From contig CAYZCS010000013.1 in assembly GCA_964476895.1 (NCBI GenBank), positions 1 through 18,982 on the forward strand: a stretch of DNA of 18,982 bases, read 5' to 3'. The notes under the pieces were generated by a model that had not been told where the DNA came from, searched no databases, and was given only the letters and a program-made list of their open reading frames with translations. The position numbers and the translations under genes were made by a program. Of this stretch, positions 7,445-14,332 are shown in pieces. Source of the stretch: JALYJZ01 sp964476895. Its GTDB lineage: Bacteria > Patescibacteriota > SICC01. The stretch's first letter is position 1, and the number at the start of each line of letters is the position of its first letter.

Positions 7445-7459
7445 TAGAACAATGAAGGC
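7445..7459 (+). promoter_or_regulatory. Weak candidate polA -10 element
   Basis: TAGAAC at 7445-7450 ends 9 bases before ATG 7460. The last base of the hexamer is C rather than the conserved T, so this is the weakest member of the series. No Shine-Dalgarno is visible before polA. Confidence 0.3.
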
Positions 7460-10249
7460 ATGGCCGCTTCGTCCGCTCATCGCAAGAAACTCGTCCTGAT
7501 CGATGCCCACGCCCTGATCCACCGGGCGTTCCATGCGATCCCGTTCCTGGCAAAGAAGGACGGCGAGCTGATCAACGCCGTCTTCGGCTTCACGGCCACC
7601 GTCCTCTCAGTACTTAAGAATGTCAGACCGGAATACGTGGCGGTGAGTTTCGACCTCCCGGAGCCGACGTTCCGGCACGAACAGTATGCGGACTACAAGG
7701 CGACCCGCCAGAAGGCGCCGGACGAGCTCCGCTCCCAGTTCGGCCGGGTCCGCGAGGTCGTGGAGGCACTCGGCTTCCCGGTGTTCGAGCAGGCCGGCTA
7801 CGAGGCCGACGACGTGCTCGGGTCCCTCGCCAAGCAGTTCAGCCAAAAGCATGACCTCGACGCGTACATCATTACCGGCGACAAGGACGCGCTCCAGCTG
7901 GTAGATGACCGCGTGCGGATCTTCACGCCCCGGAAGGGCATCAAGGACACGGTGATCTACGACCCGGCGTTGCTCAAGGAGGAGACCGGCCTGACTGCGG
8001 ACGAGTTCATCGAATACAAGGCGCTCAAGGGGGATCCGTCCGACAACATCCCCGGCGTTCCGGGCATCGGCGACAAGACCGCGACGGTCCTGATCCAGAA
8101 GCACGGTACGCTTGAGGGGCTGTACGCGACACTGGGGGAGGATCCGGCGAAGCATCCTGAGATCAAACCGAAAGTCCGCGAAAACCTCGGCACGTTCAAG
8201 GACCAGGCGTTCCTTTCCCGCGACCTCTCGCGGATCGTGACCGACATGAAGCTTCCGTTCCACCTGCCGGACTGCGTGATCCACGACTTCGACCAGGAAC
8301 GTGCCCTCACCCTCTTCAAGGAACTGGAGTTCAGTTCGCTCGTCCCGCGGCTCAAGGAAGCGATGGCGGTAGAGCTGCCGGTAGCCGAAGCCGCGGCGCA
8401 TGCCGCCGAAGCGGCCGAGCGGGACTTCTCGAAGAAGGACTACCGGATCGTGGCGACTGCCGCTGACTTCAAGTCCTTCCTTGCCGAACTGAAACAGCAG
8501 GAGGTCTTCGCCTTCGACACCGAGACCGACACGCTGGATTCCGTGAGGCCGGTTCTCGTCGGCCTGTCGTTCTCCTGGCAGGCGGACCGGGCGTGGTATC
8601 TCCCGGTCGGCCATGCCGAGGGCCCAAACCTGCCGTTCGAGAAGACCCTGAAGGCCCTGGCCCCGGTGCTTACCGACGACAAAATGGGCAAGGTCGGCCA
8701 CCACCTCAAGTACGACTATGCGGTGATGCGTGCCGCCGGGATTGAGCTCAAGGGACTGCACTTCGACACGCTGCTCGGCTCGTATCTGCTCAACCCCGGC
8801 GCGCGGACGCTGAACCTCGATAAGCTCGCGTACCAGGAACTGGGATACGAGATGCAGCCACTCACGGACCTGATCGGCGCCGCCCCGCCCAGGAACCAAA
8901 AACCGGTGTCCGCGGTGCCGGTAGCCGACCTCGCGGACTACGCCGCCGAGGATGCCGACGTCACCTGGCAGCTCTACGAGAAGTTCCGTCCGGAACTGGA
9001 GCGGCTGGGGCTCACCAGGGTTCACGACGAATTCGAGCTGCCGCTGGTGCCCGTGCTGGCGAAGATGGAACAACGCGGCATCCGGATCGATACGGCGTTC
9101 CTGGCGAAGATGGGCGGACGCTTCGGCAAGCAGCTGGCGACCATCGAGCGGAAGGTCGAGAAGCACTGCGGCCATCCGCTCAACCTCAATTCCCCGCGCC
9201 AGCTGGCGGAGGTCCTCTTCGACGAACTGAAGGTCGGCAAGGGGACGCGCACGCTCGGCGGCGGGCACGCCTCGACGGCGGCCGACAAGCTGGAGAAGCT
9301 CCGCGACGCGCACCCGGTCGTGCCGCTGATCCTCGAGTACCGCGAGCTCTCGAAGCTGAAGGGCACGTATCTCGATGCCTTGCCGAACCTGGTCCGGAAG
9401 GAGACGGGGCGGCTCCACACCTCGTTCAACCAGACCGTCGCGGCGACGGGACGGCTCAGCTCCTCGGACCCCAACCTCCAGAACATCCCGATCCGGACCG
9501 AGGTCGGCCGGCAGATCCGGAAGGCGTTCGTGACCGACCGCGGGATGCGCCTGCTCGCCGCCGATTACTCCCAGTTCGAGCTCCGGATCGCCGCGCACAT
9601 CTCCGGCGACGAAGGACTCAAGGAGCACTTCCGGGAAGGCCGGGACATCCATACTGCCACGGCCGCGGAGGTAGCCGGCGTTCCCCAGGCGAGGGTCACC
9701 CCCGAGCAGCGGTACGCTGCCAAGGCCGTGAACTTCTCGATTCTCTACGGAGCCACCCCGCACGGCGTCGCGCGAAGTACCGGCATGAGCGTGCCCGACG
9801 CACGGGTATACATCGAGAAGTATTTCGAAACCTATCCCAAGCTCCGCGAATACATGGACGCGATGGTCACGAAGGTCCGGACGGACGGCTACGTCGAGAC
9901 GCTGTTCGGCCGGCGGCGCTACATCCCGGAGATCAACTCCAGCTCGCATCCGATCCGGGAGGCGGCCAAACGGATGGCGATCAACATGCCGATCCAGGGC
10001 ACCCAGGCGGACATCCTCAAACTGGCGATGATCGCGCTTGACCGGAAACTGGCCGGGACGTTCGCAGGCACGAACCTGCTGCTGACGGTACACGACGAGC
10101 TGGTACTGGAGGTCCCGACCGCCCGGCTTGCCACCGTCGCCGCGCTCGTCGAGGAAACCATGCGCGATGCCTACGAGCTGTCCGTGCCGGTGGCGGTATC
10201 GGTCACGGCGGGCAGGAGCTGGGGCGATCTGACACCGGTACGGGCCTGA
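7460..10249 (+). CDS. polA: DNA polymerase I with 5' nuclease, proofreading and polymerase domains
   Basis: A 929-residue full-length family A polymerase for Okazaki-fragment processing and repair. The 5'-3' nuclease occupies about residues 8-300 (LIDAHALIHRAFHA, YEADDVLG, ITGDKDALQLV, KGDPSDNIPGVPGIGDKTA). The 3'-5' exonuclease occupies about 328-510 and appears intact: FDTETD (Asp353, Glu355), KYDYAV (Asp419) and YAAEDADV (Tyr494, Asp498). The polymerase domain has motif A ADYSQFELRI (Asp702, with Phe where Ile is usual), motif B RYAAKAVNFSILYG (Lys755, Phe759) and motif C TVHDE (Asp879, Glu880). Phe759 in the O-helix predicts discrimination against dideoxynucleotides. An Ala/Glu-rich linker near 303-321 joins the first two domains. 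It is followed by a PHP gene under its own promoter. Confidence 0.98.
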   Translation: MAASSAHRKKLVLIDAHALIHRAFHAIPFLAKKDGELINAVFGFTATVLSVLKNVRPEYVAVSFDLPEPTFRHEQYADYKATRQKAPDELRSQFGRVREVVEALGFPVFEQAGYEADDVLGSLAKQFSQKHDLDAYIITGDKDALQLVDDRVRIFTPRKGIKDTVIYDPALLKEETGLTADEFIEYKALKGDPSDNIPGVPGIGDKTATVLIQKHGTLEGLYATLGEDPAKHPEIKPKVRENLGTFKDQAFLSRDLSRIVTDMKLPFHLPDCVIHDFDQERALTLFKELEFSSLVPRLKEAMAVELPVAEAAAHAAEAAERDFSKKDYRIVATAADFKSFLAELKQQEVFAFDTETDTLDSVRPVLVGLSFSWQADRAWYLPVGHAEGPNLPFEKTLKALAPVLTDDKMGKVGHHLKYDYAVMRAAGIELKGLHFDTLLGSYLLNPGARTLNLDKLAYQELGYEMQPLTDLIGAAPPRNQKPVSAVPVADLADYAAEDADVTWQLYEKFRPELERLGLTRVHDEFELPLVPVLAKMEQRGIRIDTAFLAKMGGRFGKQLATIERKVEKHCGHPLNLNSPRQLAEVLFDELKVGKGTRTLGGGHASTAADKLEKLRDAHPVVPLILEYRELSKLKGTYLDALPNLVRKETGRLHTSFNQTVAATGRLSSSDPNLQNIPIRTEVGRQIRKAFVTDRGMRLLAADYSQFELRIAAHISGDEGLKEHFREGRDIHTATAAEVAGVPQARVTPEQRYAAKAVNFSILYGATPHGVARSTGMSVPDARVYIEKYFETYPKLREYMDAMVTKVRTDGYVETLFGRRRYIPEINSSSHPIREAAKRMAINMPIQGTQADILKLAMIALDRKLAGTFAGTNLLLTVHDELVLEVPTARLATVAALVEETMRDAYELSVPVAVSVTAGRSWGDLTPVRA

Positions 10250-10261
10250 GGCGTACGCCGG

Positions 10262-10273
10262 TATACTGACGGA
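10262..10273 (+). promoter_or_regulatory. Predicted -10 element of the PHP gene, with adjacent palindrome
   Basis: TATACT at 10262-10267 is followed by a 6-base gap and then GTG 10274, which is a leaderless geometry. Immediately upstream is the perfect 10-base palindrome GGCGTACGCC (10250-10259), where a regulator could bind, though a 10-mer this GC-rich can occur by chance. Confidence 0.5.
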
Positions 10274-11098
10274 GTGAACGTACGCCGCGAACGCCACCAC
10301 TATGACCCCCTGATGCCATCCGCCGGAAAGGCGGACGTGCATATGCATACCACCGCTTCGGACGGCGCCATGACGCCGCGGCAGCTCCTGGAGCACGTGG
10401 AGCACCGGACCGACCTCGACGTGATCGCGATCACCGACCACGACACGATCGAAGGGGCTCTCGAAGCGAAGCGCCTCCACGAACGGGGAGATTACAGTTT
10501 CGACCTTATCGTCGGCGAGGAGGTCACGTCGTCGGACGGGCACATCCTGGCGCTGTTCATCGACAGGCCGATTCCCAAGGAGCGCTCGGCGGAGGAGACG
10601 GTCCGTCTCATCCATCAGCAGGACGGCCTGGCGGTGGCCGCACACCCGATGCTGGTGATGCGCTACATCGACCCAGATATGCTCACGGCCAATGGGGTGG
10701 GGGCCGACGTCCTGATGGATACGCCGTTCGACGGCGTGGAGATCGTCAACGGCGGACCGACGATGAAAGACGAGAACGCCCGTGCCCGGCTGCTCAACCG
10801 GACGGTATTGCTTCGCGCGGAGACCGGTGGCTCGGACGCCCACATCCTCGACGCCGTCGGGAAGGGATATACGCTGTTTCCCGGTCGTCGCGCCGTGGAC
10901 TTCCGGCGGGCGATCCGCCAGCGGACGGCGGAAGCGGTCAGTTCGCGGTACCGGATCCGGGAGCTTCTCCGCTACCTTCGTTTCTTCCTGAAGATGAAGA
11001 TCCGGGAAACCGGAAAACGCCTGTTCTCGACGGTGCGCCGGAAGGAGCGCGGATCGCGTGGCGCACGGCACGCCGCCAAGCGGAGGGAGGCCCGATGA
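10274..11098 (+). CDS. PHP-domain metal-dependent phosphoesterase
   Basis: A 274-residue PHP protein of the type related to YciV/RNase AM, which cleaves nucleotide or oligonucleotide phosphates with bound metals. Metal-ligand motifs are visible in order: DVHMHTTASDG (His23, His25), ITDHDT (Asp55, His56), GEEVTSSDGH (Glu83, His90), AAHP (His124) and GGSDAH (Asp188, His190). After about residue 225 comes a basic, Arg/Lys-rich helical tail that could contact nucleic acid (inference). The start is GTG 10274, directly behind a TATACT box. ATG 10313 is the alternative and leaves the PHP core intact. It lies between polA and mutM, which fits a nucleic-acid role; it is not fused to a polymerase. The stop codon overlaps the next gene as ATGA, so the two are translationally coupled. 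Confidence 0.88.
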   Translation: MNVRRERHHYDPLMPSAGKADVHMHTTASDGAMTPRQLLEHVEHRTDLDVIAITDHDTIEGALEAKRLHERGDYSFDLIVGEEVTSSDGHILALFIDRPIPKERSAEETVRLIHQQDGLAVAAHPMLVMRYIDPDMLTANGVGADVLMDTPFDGVEIVNGGPTMKDENARARLLNRTVLLRAETGGSDAHILDAVGKGYTLFPGRRAVDFRRAIRQRTAEAVSSRYRIRELLRYLRFFLKMKIRETGKRLFSTVRRKERGSRGARHAAKRREAR

Positions 11099-11514
11099 CC
11101 GCCGGCGGCACCAAGACACTCTGGCTGGTGACTGTCGGTCTGGCCGTGCTGTATCTCGGCGTGTGGGCGGTGGGCACGGAAGGTGATTCGGTGGTTCCCC
11201 GTCAGACGGCCCTGCCCGCGGCTGCGGAGGATGCGCCGGACCGCTCCGCCGAACAGCGGGCGGTGTTGGAGGAATCGGCATCCGCCGATGCCGCCGGTCG
11301 CGTGGACTCGCGGGCGACGCTGGAAGTGACCGGCGTGAAGCCGAAGTTCTTCAGCGGTCCCGACCTGCAGCCGGTCGCGTTCGCCGCGCAGGACGCGAAG
11401 GCAGGCTTGGAGATTACGATCCTGGCCCGTGTGGACGGCGAGCCTGTCTCCAAGCTGACCTACCACGCCGTACCGCCGGACCGGGTGGTATTCGTCCGCC
11501 AAGAGGAGCCGTAG
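11095..11514 (+). CDS. Small membrane-anchored protein of unknown function
   Basis: A 139-residue protein I cannot assign. Residues 8-26 (TLWLVTVGLAVLYLGVWAV) form a single N-terminal membrane segment. The remainder is an Ala/Asp/Glu-rich linker (about 28-75) and a compact, beta-rich-looking end (76-139). There is no lipobox Cys, so an uncleaved anchor with an outside-facing domain is the best reading. The start is well supported: it overlaps the PHP stop as ATGA and has a strong Shine-Dalgarno GGAGGGAGG at 11082-11090. It lies 6 bp upstream of mutM, so it is cotranscribed with PHP and mutM, but the reason is not clear. Confidence 0.75.
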   Translation: MTAGGTKTLWLVTVGLAVLYLGVWAVGTEGDSVVPRQTALPAAAEDAPDRSAEQRAVLEESASADAAGRVDSRATLEVTGVKPKFFSGPDLQPVAFAAQDAKAGLEITILARVDGEPVSKLTYHAVPPDRVVFVRQEEP

Positions 11515-11520
11515 GCCACC

Positions 11521-12435
11521 GTGCCTGAACTGCCGGAAGTCGAGACGATCCGCCGCGGCCTGGCCGGGGTGTTGCCCGGTAAGCGCATCAAGCGGTTCAG
11601 CGTGACCCTGCCGAAGCTCTTCTCGGCCGAGGCACCGGCGAAACGGATCCATCTCACGGGGGCGACGGTCCTTGATGTCGAGCGACGGGGCAAGGCGCTG
11701 TTGATCCGTTTTTCCGGAGACCGGATCCTGGTGATCCATCTGAAGATGACCGGGCAGCTGATCTACCGGGAACCGCCCCGGAGGCGCGCCCCCGGGAAGA
11801 TCCTCCTGGCCGGCGGCCATCCGATTCCTGCCATCGGCGGGGACGGGATGCGACTTCCCGGCAAGGTGACTCATGCGACCGTCACGTTCGATGACGGCAG
11901 CCGCTTGTTCTATAACGACCTCCGGCAGTTCGGCTATCTCAAGCTGATCCCTACGGAACAAGCCGGCTCGTTGCCGTTCATCGCGGCGCTGGGACCGGAG
12001 CCGCTGGCCCGATCCTTCACGCTGGAGCGGTTCGAGGAAGTCCTCCGTCGCCGGCCCTCCGCGAAGCTGAAGCCGCTGCTCCTGGACCAGACGGCGGTCG
12101 CCGGACTGGGAAACATCTACGTGGACGAAGCGCTGAACATGGCGCGGCTGCATCCGCTCCGGACCGCCGGTTCGCTCACGAAACCCCGGCGCGCCGCGTT
12201 GCACGCGGCGATCAAACGGATCCTCCGGGATGCGCTCAAGGCCGGCGGCACCTCCGATAATACCTATGTGACGATCCGCGGGGAGCGTGGCGATTACCTC
12301 CGGCGGGCGCGGGTGTATCATCGAACCGGAGAGCCCTGTCGCCGCTGCGGGACGCCGATCGAGCGGATCGTGGTGGCGGGACGGGGCACCCATATCTGTC
12401 CGCGTTGCCAGCGTCCCCCGCGCACGACAAAGTGA
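11521..12435 (+). CDS. mutM: Formamidopyrimidine-DNA glycosylase (MutM/Fpg)
   Basis: A bifunctional base-excision glycosylase/AP lyase that removes 8-oxoguanine and ring-opened purines. The 304 residues show the catalytic N-terminus MPELPEVETIRRGL (Pro2, Glu3), Lys58 in ERRGKALLI, HLKMTGQL (73-80), YNDLRQFG (131-138), the helix-two-turn-helix GLGNIYVDEAL (195-205) and a C-terminal zinc finger with Cys273, Cys276, Cys293, Cys296 and the lesion-contacting RGTH (Arg288). A roughly 30-residue insert between GQLIY and THATVTF (about 83-116) makes it longer than the E. coli enzyme (269). The start is GTG 11521, fixed by the need for Pro at position 2. GAGGAG lies 12 bases upstream. It is in an operon with PHP and the 11095 gene, followed by holA. 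Confidence 0.97.
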   Translation: MPELPEVETIRRGLAGVLPGKRIKRFSVTLPKLFSAEAPAKRIHLTGATVLDVERRGKALLIRFSGDRILVIHLKMTGQLIYREPPRRRAPGKILLAGGHPIPAIGGDGMRLPGKVTHATVTFDDGSRLFYNDLRQFGYLKLIPTEQAGSLPFIAALGPEPLARSFTLERFEEVLRRRPSAKLKPLLLDQTAVAGLGNIYVDEALNMARLHPLRTAGSLTKPRRAALHAAIKRILRDALKAGGTSDNTYVTIRGERGDYLRRARVYHRTGEPCRRCGTPIERIVVAGRGTHICPRCQRPPRTTK

Positions 12436-12458
12436 CCGGACAGCCATCATCATCCGAT

Positions 12459-13418
12459 ATGCTACTCGTCATCCACGGTTCCGAACCCTATCTCGTCCAT
12501 CGCAAGCTTGCGCAGGCGATGGAGAAGGCGCGTACGCAGGATGCCTCCGGCGTTACCCGGCTGCCGGCCGATGTATCGGATATCGGCGCTGCCCGGGAGG
12601 CGCTCCGCGGCGGTTCGCTGTTCAGTGACCGTTCCGTCGTGGTCCTCCAGGACTGGTTCCGGGAGAAGCCGGCGGAAGAGGCGAACGAATTGGCCGAACT
12701 GCTCGGGACCGTTTCGGAAGACACCGTGGTGATCGTCGTCGAAGCGGGGGCGGTGGACCGTCGCCGCAAGGCGTTCGCCGAGCTGGTGAAGCGCGCCGAC
12801 AAGGCCTGGCGGTTCGACACGATGGACGAAGCGACGGCCGCCCGGTGGCTCGTGAAACGGGCGGCGGCACACGGCGCCGAGCTGCCCCCGGGGACCGCCC
12901 GGCGGATCGTCGCGACGCTCGGCACCGACGGCTGGACCCTGGCTACCGAGCTCGACAAGCTCACGGCGGCGGCCGGGAAGGCCGGGACGATCACCGACGC
13001 CCTGGTGAACGACCTGGTCAGCCGCACCGGAACGGCGACGATCTGGGAACTGGTGGACGGGGTGGCGGCCCGGGACTTCCCGAAGGCGCAGTCCGCCCTG
13101 AAGAGCCTGCTCGACTCCGGCGAGCCGGCGATCCGCGTCTTCGCGATGGTCGTCCGGCAGTACCGGATTCTTCTGGGAGTACGGGCCGCGGCCGCCGAGG
13201 GCGGCAGTGACGCCGCGATCGGCAAGCAGCTCGGGGTGCATCCGTACAGCGTGAAACAGGCGCGGCGCCAGGCGGACCGCTTCAGTGAGGCGGAGCTCAA
13301 GGACATCTTCGCCGAACTGGTCGAGCAGGACCTGGCTACGAAACGCGGCAAGCGTGACGCGGCCGAGGCCCTCGAACTGTTCGTGGCGGAACGCACGCAA
13401 CCAGCTGCCAGGGCGTAG
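12459..13418 (+). CDS. holA: DNA polymerase III delta subunit (clamp-loader)
   Basis: The delta subunit opens the beta sliding clamp within the clamp-loader complex. From ATG 12459 the protein has 319 residues, normal for HolA. Family-typical features are the N-terminal LLVIHGSEPYLV (2-13), DTVVIVVEAGAVDRRRKAFAEL, the middle helical domain GTARRIVATLGTDGWTLATELDKL, TATIWELVDGVAARDFPKA, and the collar-domain IRVFAMVVRQYRILL and LGVHPYSVKQARRQA. Sequence conservation in this family is low, so the call rests on this order of blocks. A GTG at 12432 overlaps the mutM stop as GTGA and would add nine residues; ATG 12459 is preferred because the protein then begins at the normal first strand. No Shine-Dalgarno is visible at either start. 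Confidence 0.92.
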   Translation: MLLVIHGSEPYLVHRKLAQAMEKARTQDASGVTRLPADVSDIGAAREALRGGSLFSDRSVVVLQDWFREKPAEEANELAELLGTVSEDTVVIVVEAGAVDRRRKAFAELVKRADKAWRFDTMDEATAARWLVKRAAAHGAELPPGTARRIVATLGTDGWTLATELDKLTAAAGKAGTITDALVNDLVSRTGTATIWELVDGVAARDFPKAQSALKSLLDSGEPAIRVFAMVVRQYRILLGVRAAAAEGGSDAAIGKQLGVHPYSVKQARRQADRFSEAELKDIFAELVEQDLATKRGKRDAAEALELFVAERTQPAARA

Positions 13419-13422
13419 GGCT

Positions 13423-13439
13423 GCACGGCACCGTGCTTT
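13423..13439 (+). other. Short inverted repeat after holA (weak terminator candidate)
   Basis: GCACG (13423-13427) and CGTGC (13432-13436) form a 5-bp hairpin, followed by only three T residues. It comes just after the holA stop and runs into the putative -35 box of the next promoter. As a terminator it is weak. Confidence 0.3.
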
Positions 13440-13465
13440 GCATCGCGACACGGGTCGGGTATGCT
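13437..13465 (+). promoter_or_regulatory. Predicted promoter of a candidate RNA gene
   Basis: TTTGCA (13437-13442), a 17-bp spacer and TATGCT (13460-13465). The expected transcription start is near 13472. Downstream there is no credible protein gene on this strand, only the nine-codon frame ATG 13476 to TGA, so the product is probably non-coding RNA. Confidence 0.5.
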
Positions 13466-13664
13466 CGGGGCGAAGATGAAACACAAACGAATCTGGAAAT
13501 CCTGACGAGTATCGCGGCTTCGTGTCGCGACCATGATTCCGTTTGCCGTCTCATCGCGAAACTTCCCAGCCTCCGTCGAACTTGAACGCCTACCGTCACC
13601 GTCAGGATGATAGCCCAGCGTTCACCAAGCCGCACCTCGCGAGCGCGAGGATGTGGGGCCACCC

Positions 13665-13734
13665 GGGACGGACGCGCGACAGGTTCTCAGAACCCCTCCC
13701 ATTCCGAAAACCGCGAACACCGCGCGTCCGTCCC
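13665..13734. repeat. 14-bp perfect inverted repeat (long hairpin)
   Basis: GGGACGGACGCGCG (13665-13678) is exactly complementary to CGCGCGTCCGTCCC (13721-13734), with a 42-nt loop holding a small GGTTC/GAACC hairpin (13682-13694). By base-pair odds, 14 bp is far beyond chance in a gap this size. On the minus strand it begins 16 nt after the rpsT stop, so it could also protect or terminate the rpsT mRNA, but no T tract follows on that side. Confidence 0.8.
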
Positions 13735-13744
13735 TGCCTCTTCC

Positions 13745-13765
13745 GCCTCCTCAGGAGGTCTTTTT
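13745..13765 (+). terminator. Plus-strand intrinsic terminator overlapping the rpsT 3' end
   Basis: CCTCC (13746-13750), loop TCA and GGAGG (13754-13758), plus one outer G-T pair (13745/13759), followed by C and TTTTT (13761-13765). The loop is the complement of the rpsT stop codon TGA. The T tract is only on the plus strand, so this would end the candidate RNA rather than rpsT. Confidence 0.5.
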
Positions 13766-14170
13766 CGTCGTTTTCGCCGACTTGGAAGCCGTACCGCCGG
13801 CCTTCGCCTTTGTTTTCGTAGCTGGCTTGGCGGCGGCCTTTTTTACCGGCTTCTTGGCAGCCGCTTTCTTCGGTGCGCTTTTCGCGGCACCCTTCGCTAC
13901 CGGCTTCGCGCCGGCTTCTTTCAGCGCTTCCGCCAGCCGGGCCTTGTGTCGCGCCACCGCTCGCGGATGGATCGCCCGGGTCTTTCCGGCCTTGTCGAGG
14001 TATTTCTGCGTAGCCGGGAGCTCGCCGGCAGCTTCCGCTCCTTTCCCGGCCGCGACCAGACTGCGGATTCGCTTCACGGCCGTGCGGGCCCGCGTACGGT
14101 GCAGATTGTTTTCCCGGCTTTGCCGGGCCGCGACCTGGACGCGCTTCTTGGCTGACTTGATTTGCGGCAT
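13751..14170 (-). CDS. rpsT: 30S ribosomal protein bS20 with Lys/Ala-rich C-terminal tail
   Basis: bS20 binds 16S rRNA and helps assemble the 30S body. The 139-residue protein begins MPQIKSAKKRVQVAARQ, matching the canonical MANIKSAKKRI start. It continues with the helical core NNLHRTRARTAVKRI (21-35) and the IHPRAVARHKARLAEAL block (67-83). A normal bS20 ends near residue 88. Here about 50 more residues follow, made almost entirely of Lys, Ala, Pro, Thr and Ser (repeated AKKP/KKAA units). The tail is probably disordered and RNA-binding. Upstream on the minus strand are TTCACG, a 17-bp spacer and TAAGCT, ending 10 bases before the ATG, without a Shine-Dalgarno. It is divergent from the nrnA-like gene and convergent with the candidate RNA, whose terminator overlaps its stop codon. 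Confidence 0.95.
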   Translation of the reverse strand: MPQIKSAKKRVQVAARQSRENNLHRTRARTAVKRIRSLVAAGKGAEAAGELPATQKYLDKAGKTRAIHPRAVARHKARLAEALKEAGAKPVAKGAAKSAPKKAAAKKPVKKAAAKPATKTKAKAGGTASKSAKTTKKTS

Positions 14171-14180
14171 AACGAAATCC

Positions 14181-14209
14181 AGCTTACCTTGCGCGCGCTT
14201 CCGCGTGAA
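14181..14209 (-). promoter_or_regulatory. Predicted rpsT promoter
   Basis: On the minus strand TTCACG (14209 to 14204), a 17-bp spacer and TAAGCT (14186 to 14181), with the ATG 10 bases further on. The mRNA leader would be only a few bases long. Confidence 0.5.
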
Positions 14210-14230
14210 GTCTTCGCCGCTCTCCGCTAC

Positions 14231-14259
14231 TTGACTAAAGAGCTAAAAAACACTATAAT
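14231..14259 (+). promoter_or_regulatory. Near-consensus sigma-70-type promoter P1 of the nrnA-like cluster
   Basis: TTGACT (14231-14236), 17-bp spacer and TATAAT (14254-14259), in an AT-rich island unlike the rest of the window. The transcript would start near 14266 and carry about 67 nt of leader. Confidence 0.8.
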
Positions 14260-14284
14260 TAAGCAATTTTGCGGGCTGCCGTCA

Positions 14285-14313
14285 TTGACAGCGAATGACG
14301 CGCCCGATACGCT
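14285..14313 (+). promoter_or_regulatory. Second tandem promoter P2 of the nrnA-like cluster
   Basis: TTGACA (14285-14290), 17-bp spacer and TACGCT (14308-14313); a further hexamer TACAGT lies at 14315-14320. The leader before ATG 14333 would be about 13 nt and contains no Shine-Dalgarno. Confidence 0.6.
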
Positions 14314-14332
14314 GTACAGTCAATTTTCACCC

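Larger units (their letters stand above)
13472..13765 (+). ncRNA. Candidate structured RNA of about 290 nt, unknown family
   Basis: This 332-bp gap between holA and rpsT is framed on the plus strand by a promoter and an intrinsic terminator. In between lie several possible helices: CAAACGAATC (13484-13493) with GATTCCGTTTG (13535-13545, one bulge); TCGCG/CGCGA inside it (13512-13516/13526-13530); GAACGC/GCGTTC (13584-13589/13618-13623); CCTCGC-GAGC-GCGAGG (13635-13650); and a 14-bp perfect stem (13665-13678/13721-13734). CCTGACG (13501-13507) could also pair with CGTCAGG (13600-13606), bridging two loops. The short helices can occur by chance; the 14-bp stem and terminator are the real support. 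I found no RNase P P4 core, tmRNA T-arm or SRP apical loop. A nine-residue reading frame, MKHKRIWKS, begins at 13476 and could be a leader peptide. The minus strand offers no better gene. Confidence 0.4.

Noticed and set aside
7607..11281. A 1224-codon open frame on the minus strand opposite polA and the PHP gene
   Set aside because: It is antisense to clearly conserved proteins. Its composition is Arg/Gly/Val/Leu-rich as expected for a shadow frame in high-GC DNA, and it has no recognisable motif.
10972..12453. Long minus-strand frame opposite mutM and the 11095 gene
   Set aside because: Antisense to MutM, whose catalytic and zinc-finger residues are intact; no protein family is recognisable.
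13472..13765. Identification of the candidate RNA as RNase P RNA, tmRNA or SRP RNA
   Set aside because: I found neither a GAGGAAAGTC-type P4 core, a tRNA-like T-arm end, nor the GGAAGGAAGCAGCC-type SRP loop on either strand.
13543..13821. A 92-codon TTG-start frame across the candidate RNA region
   Set aside because: It has a rare start, low-complexity Arg/Pro/Ser composition, overlaps rpsT and is crossed by the terminator.
14162..14332. Upstream extension of the NrnA-like protein to 14162
   Set aside because: The extension covers two strong promoters and AT-rich spacer, overlaps the rpsT start, and resembles no DHH N-terminus.
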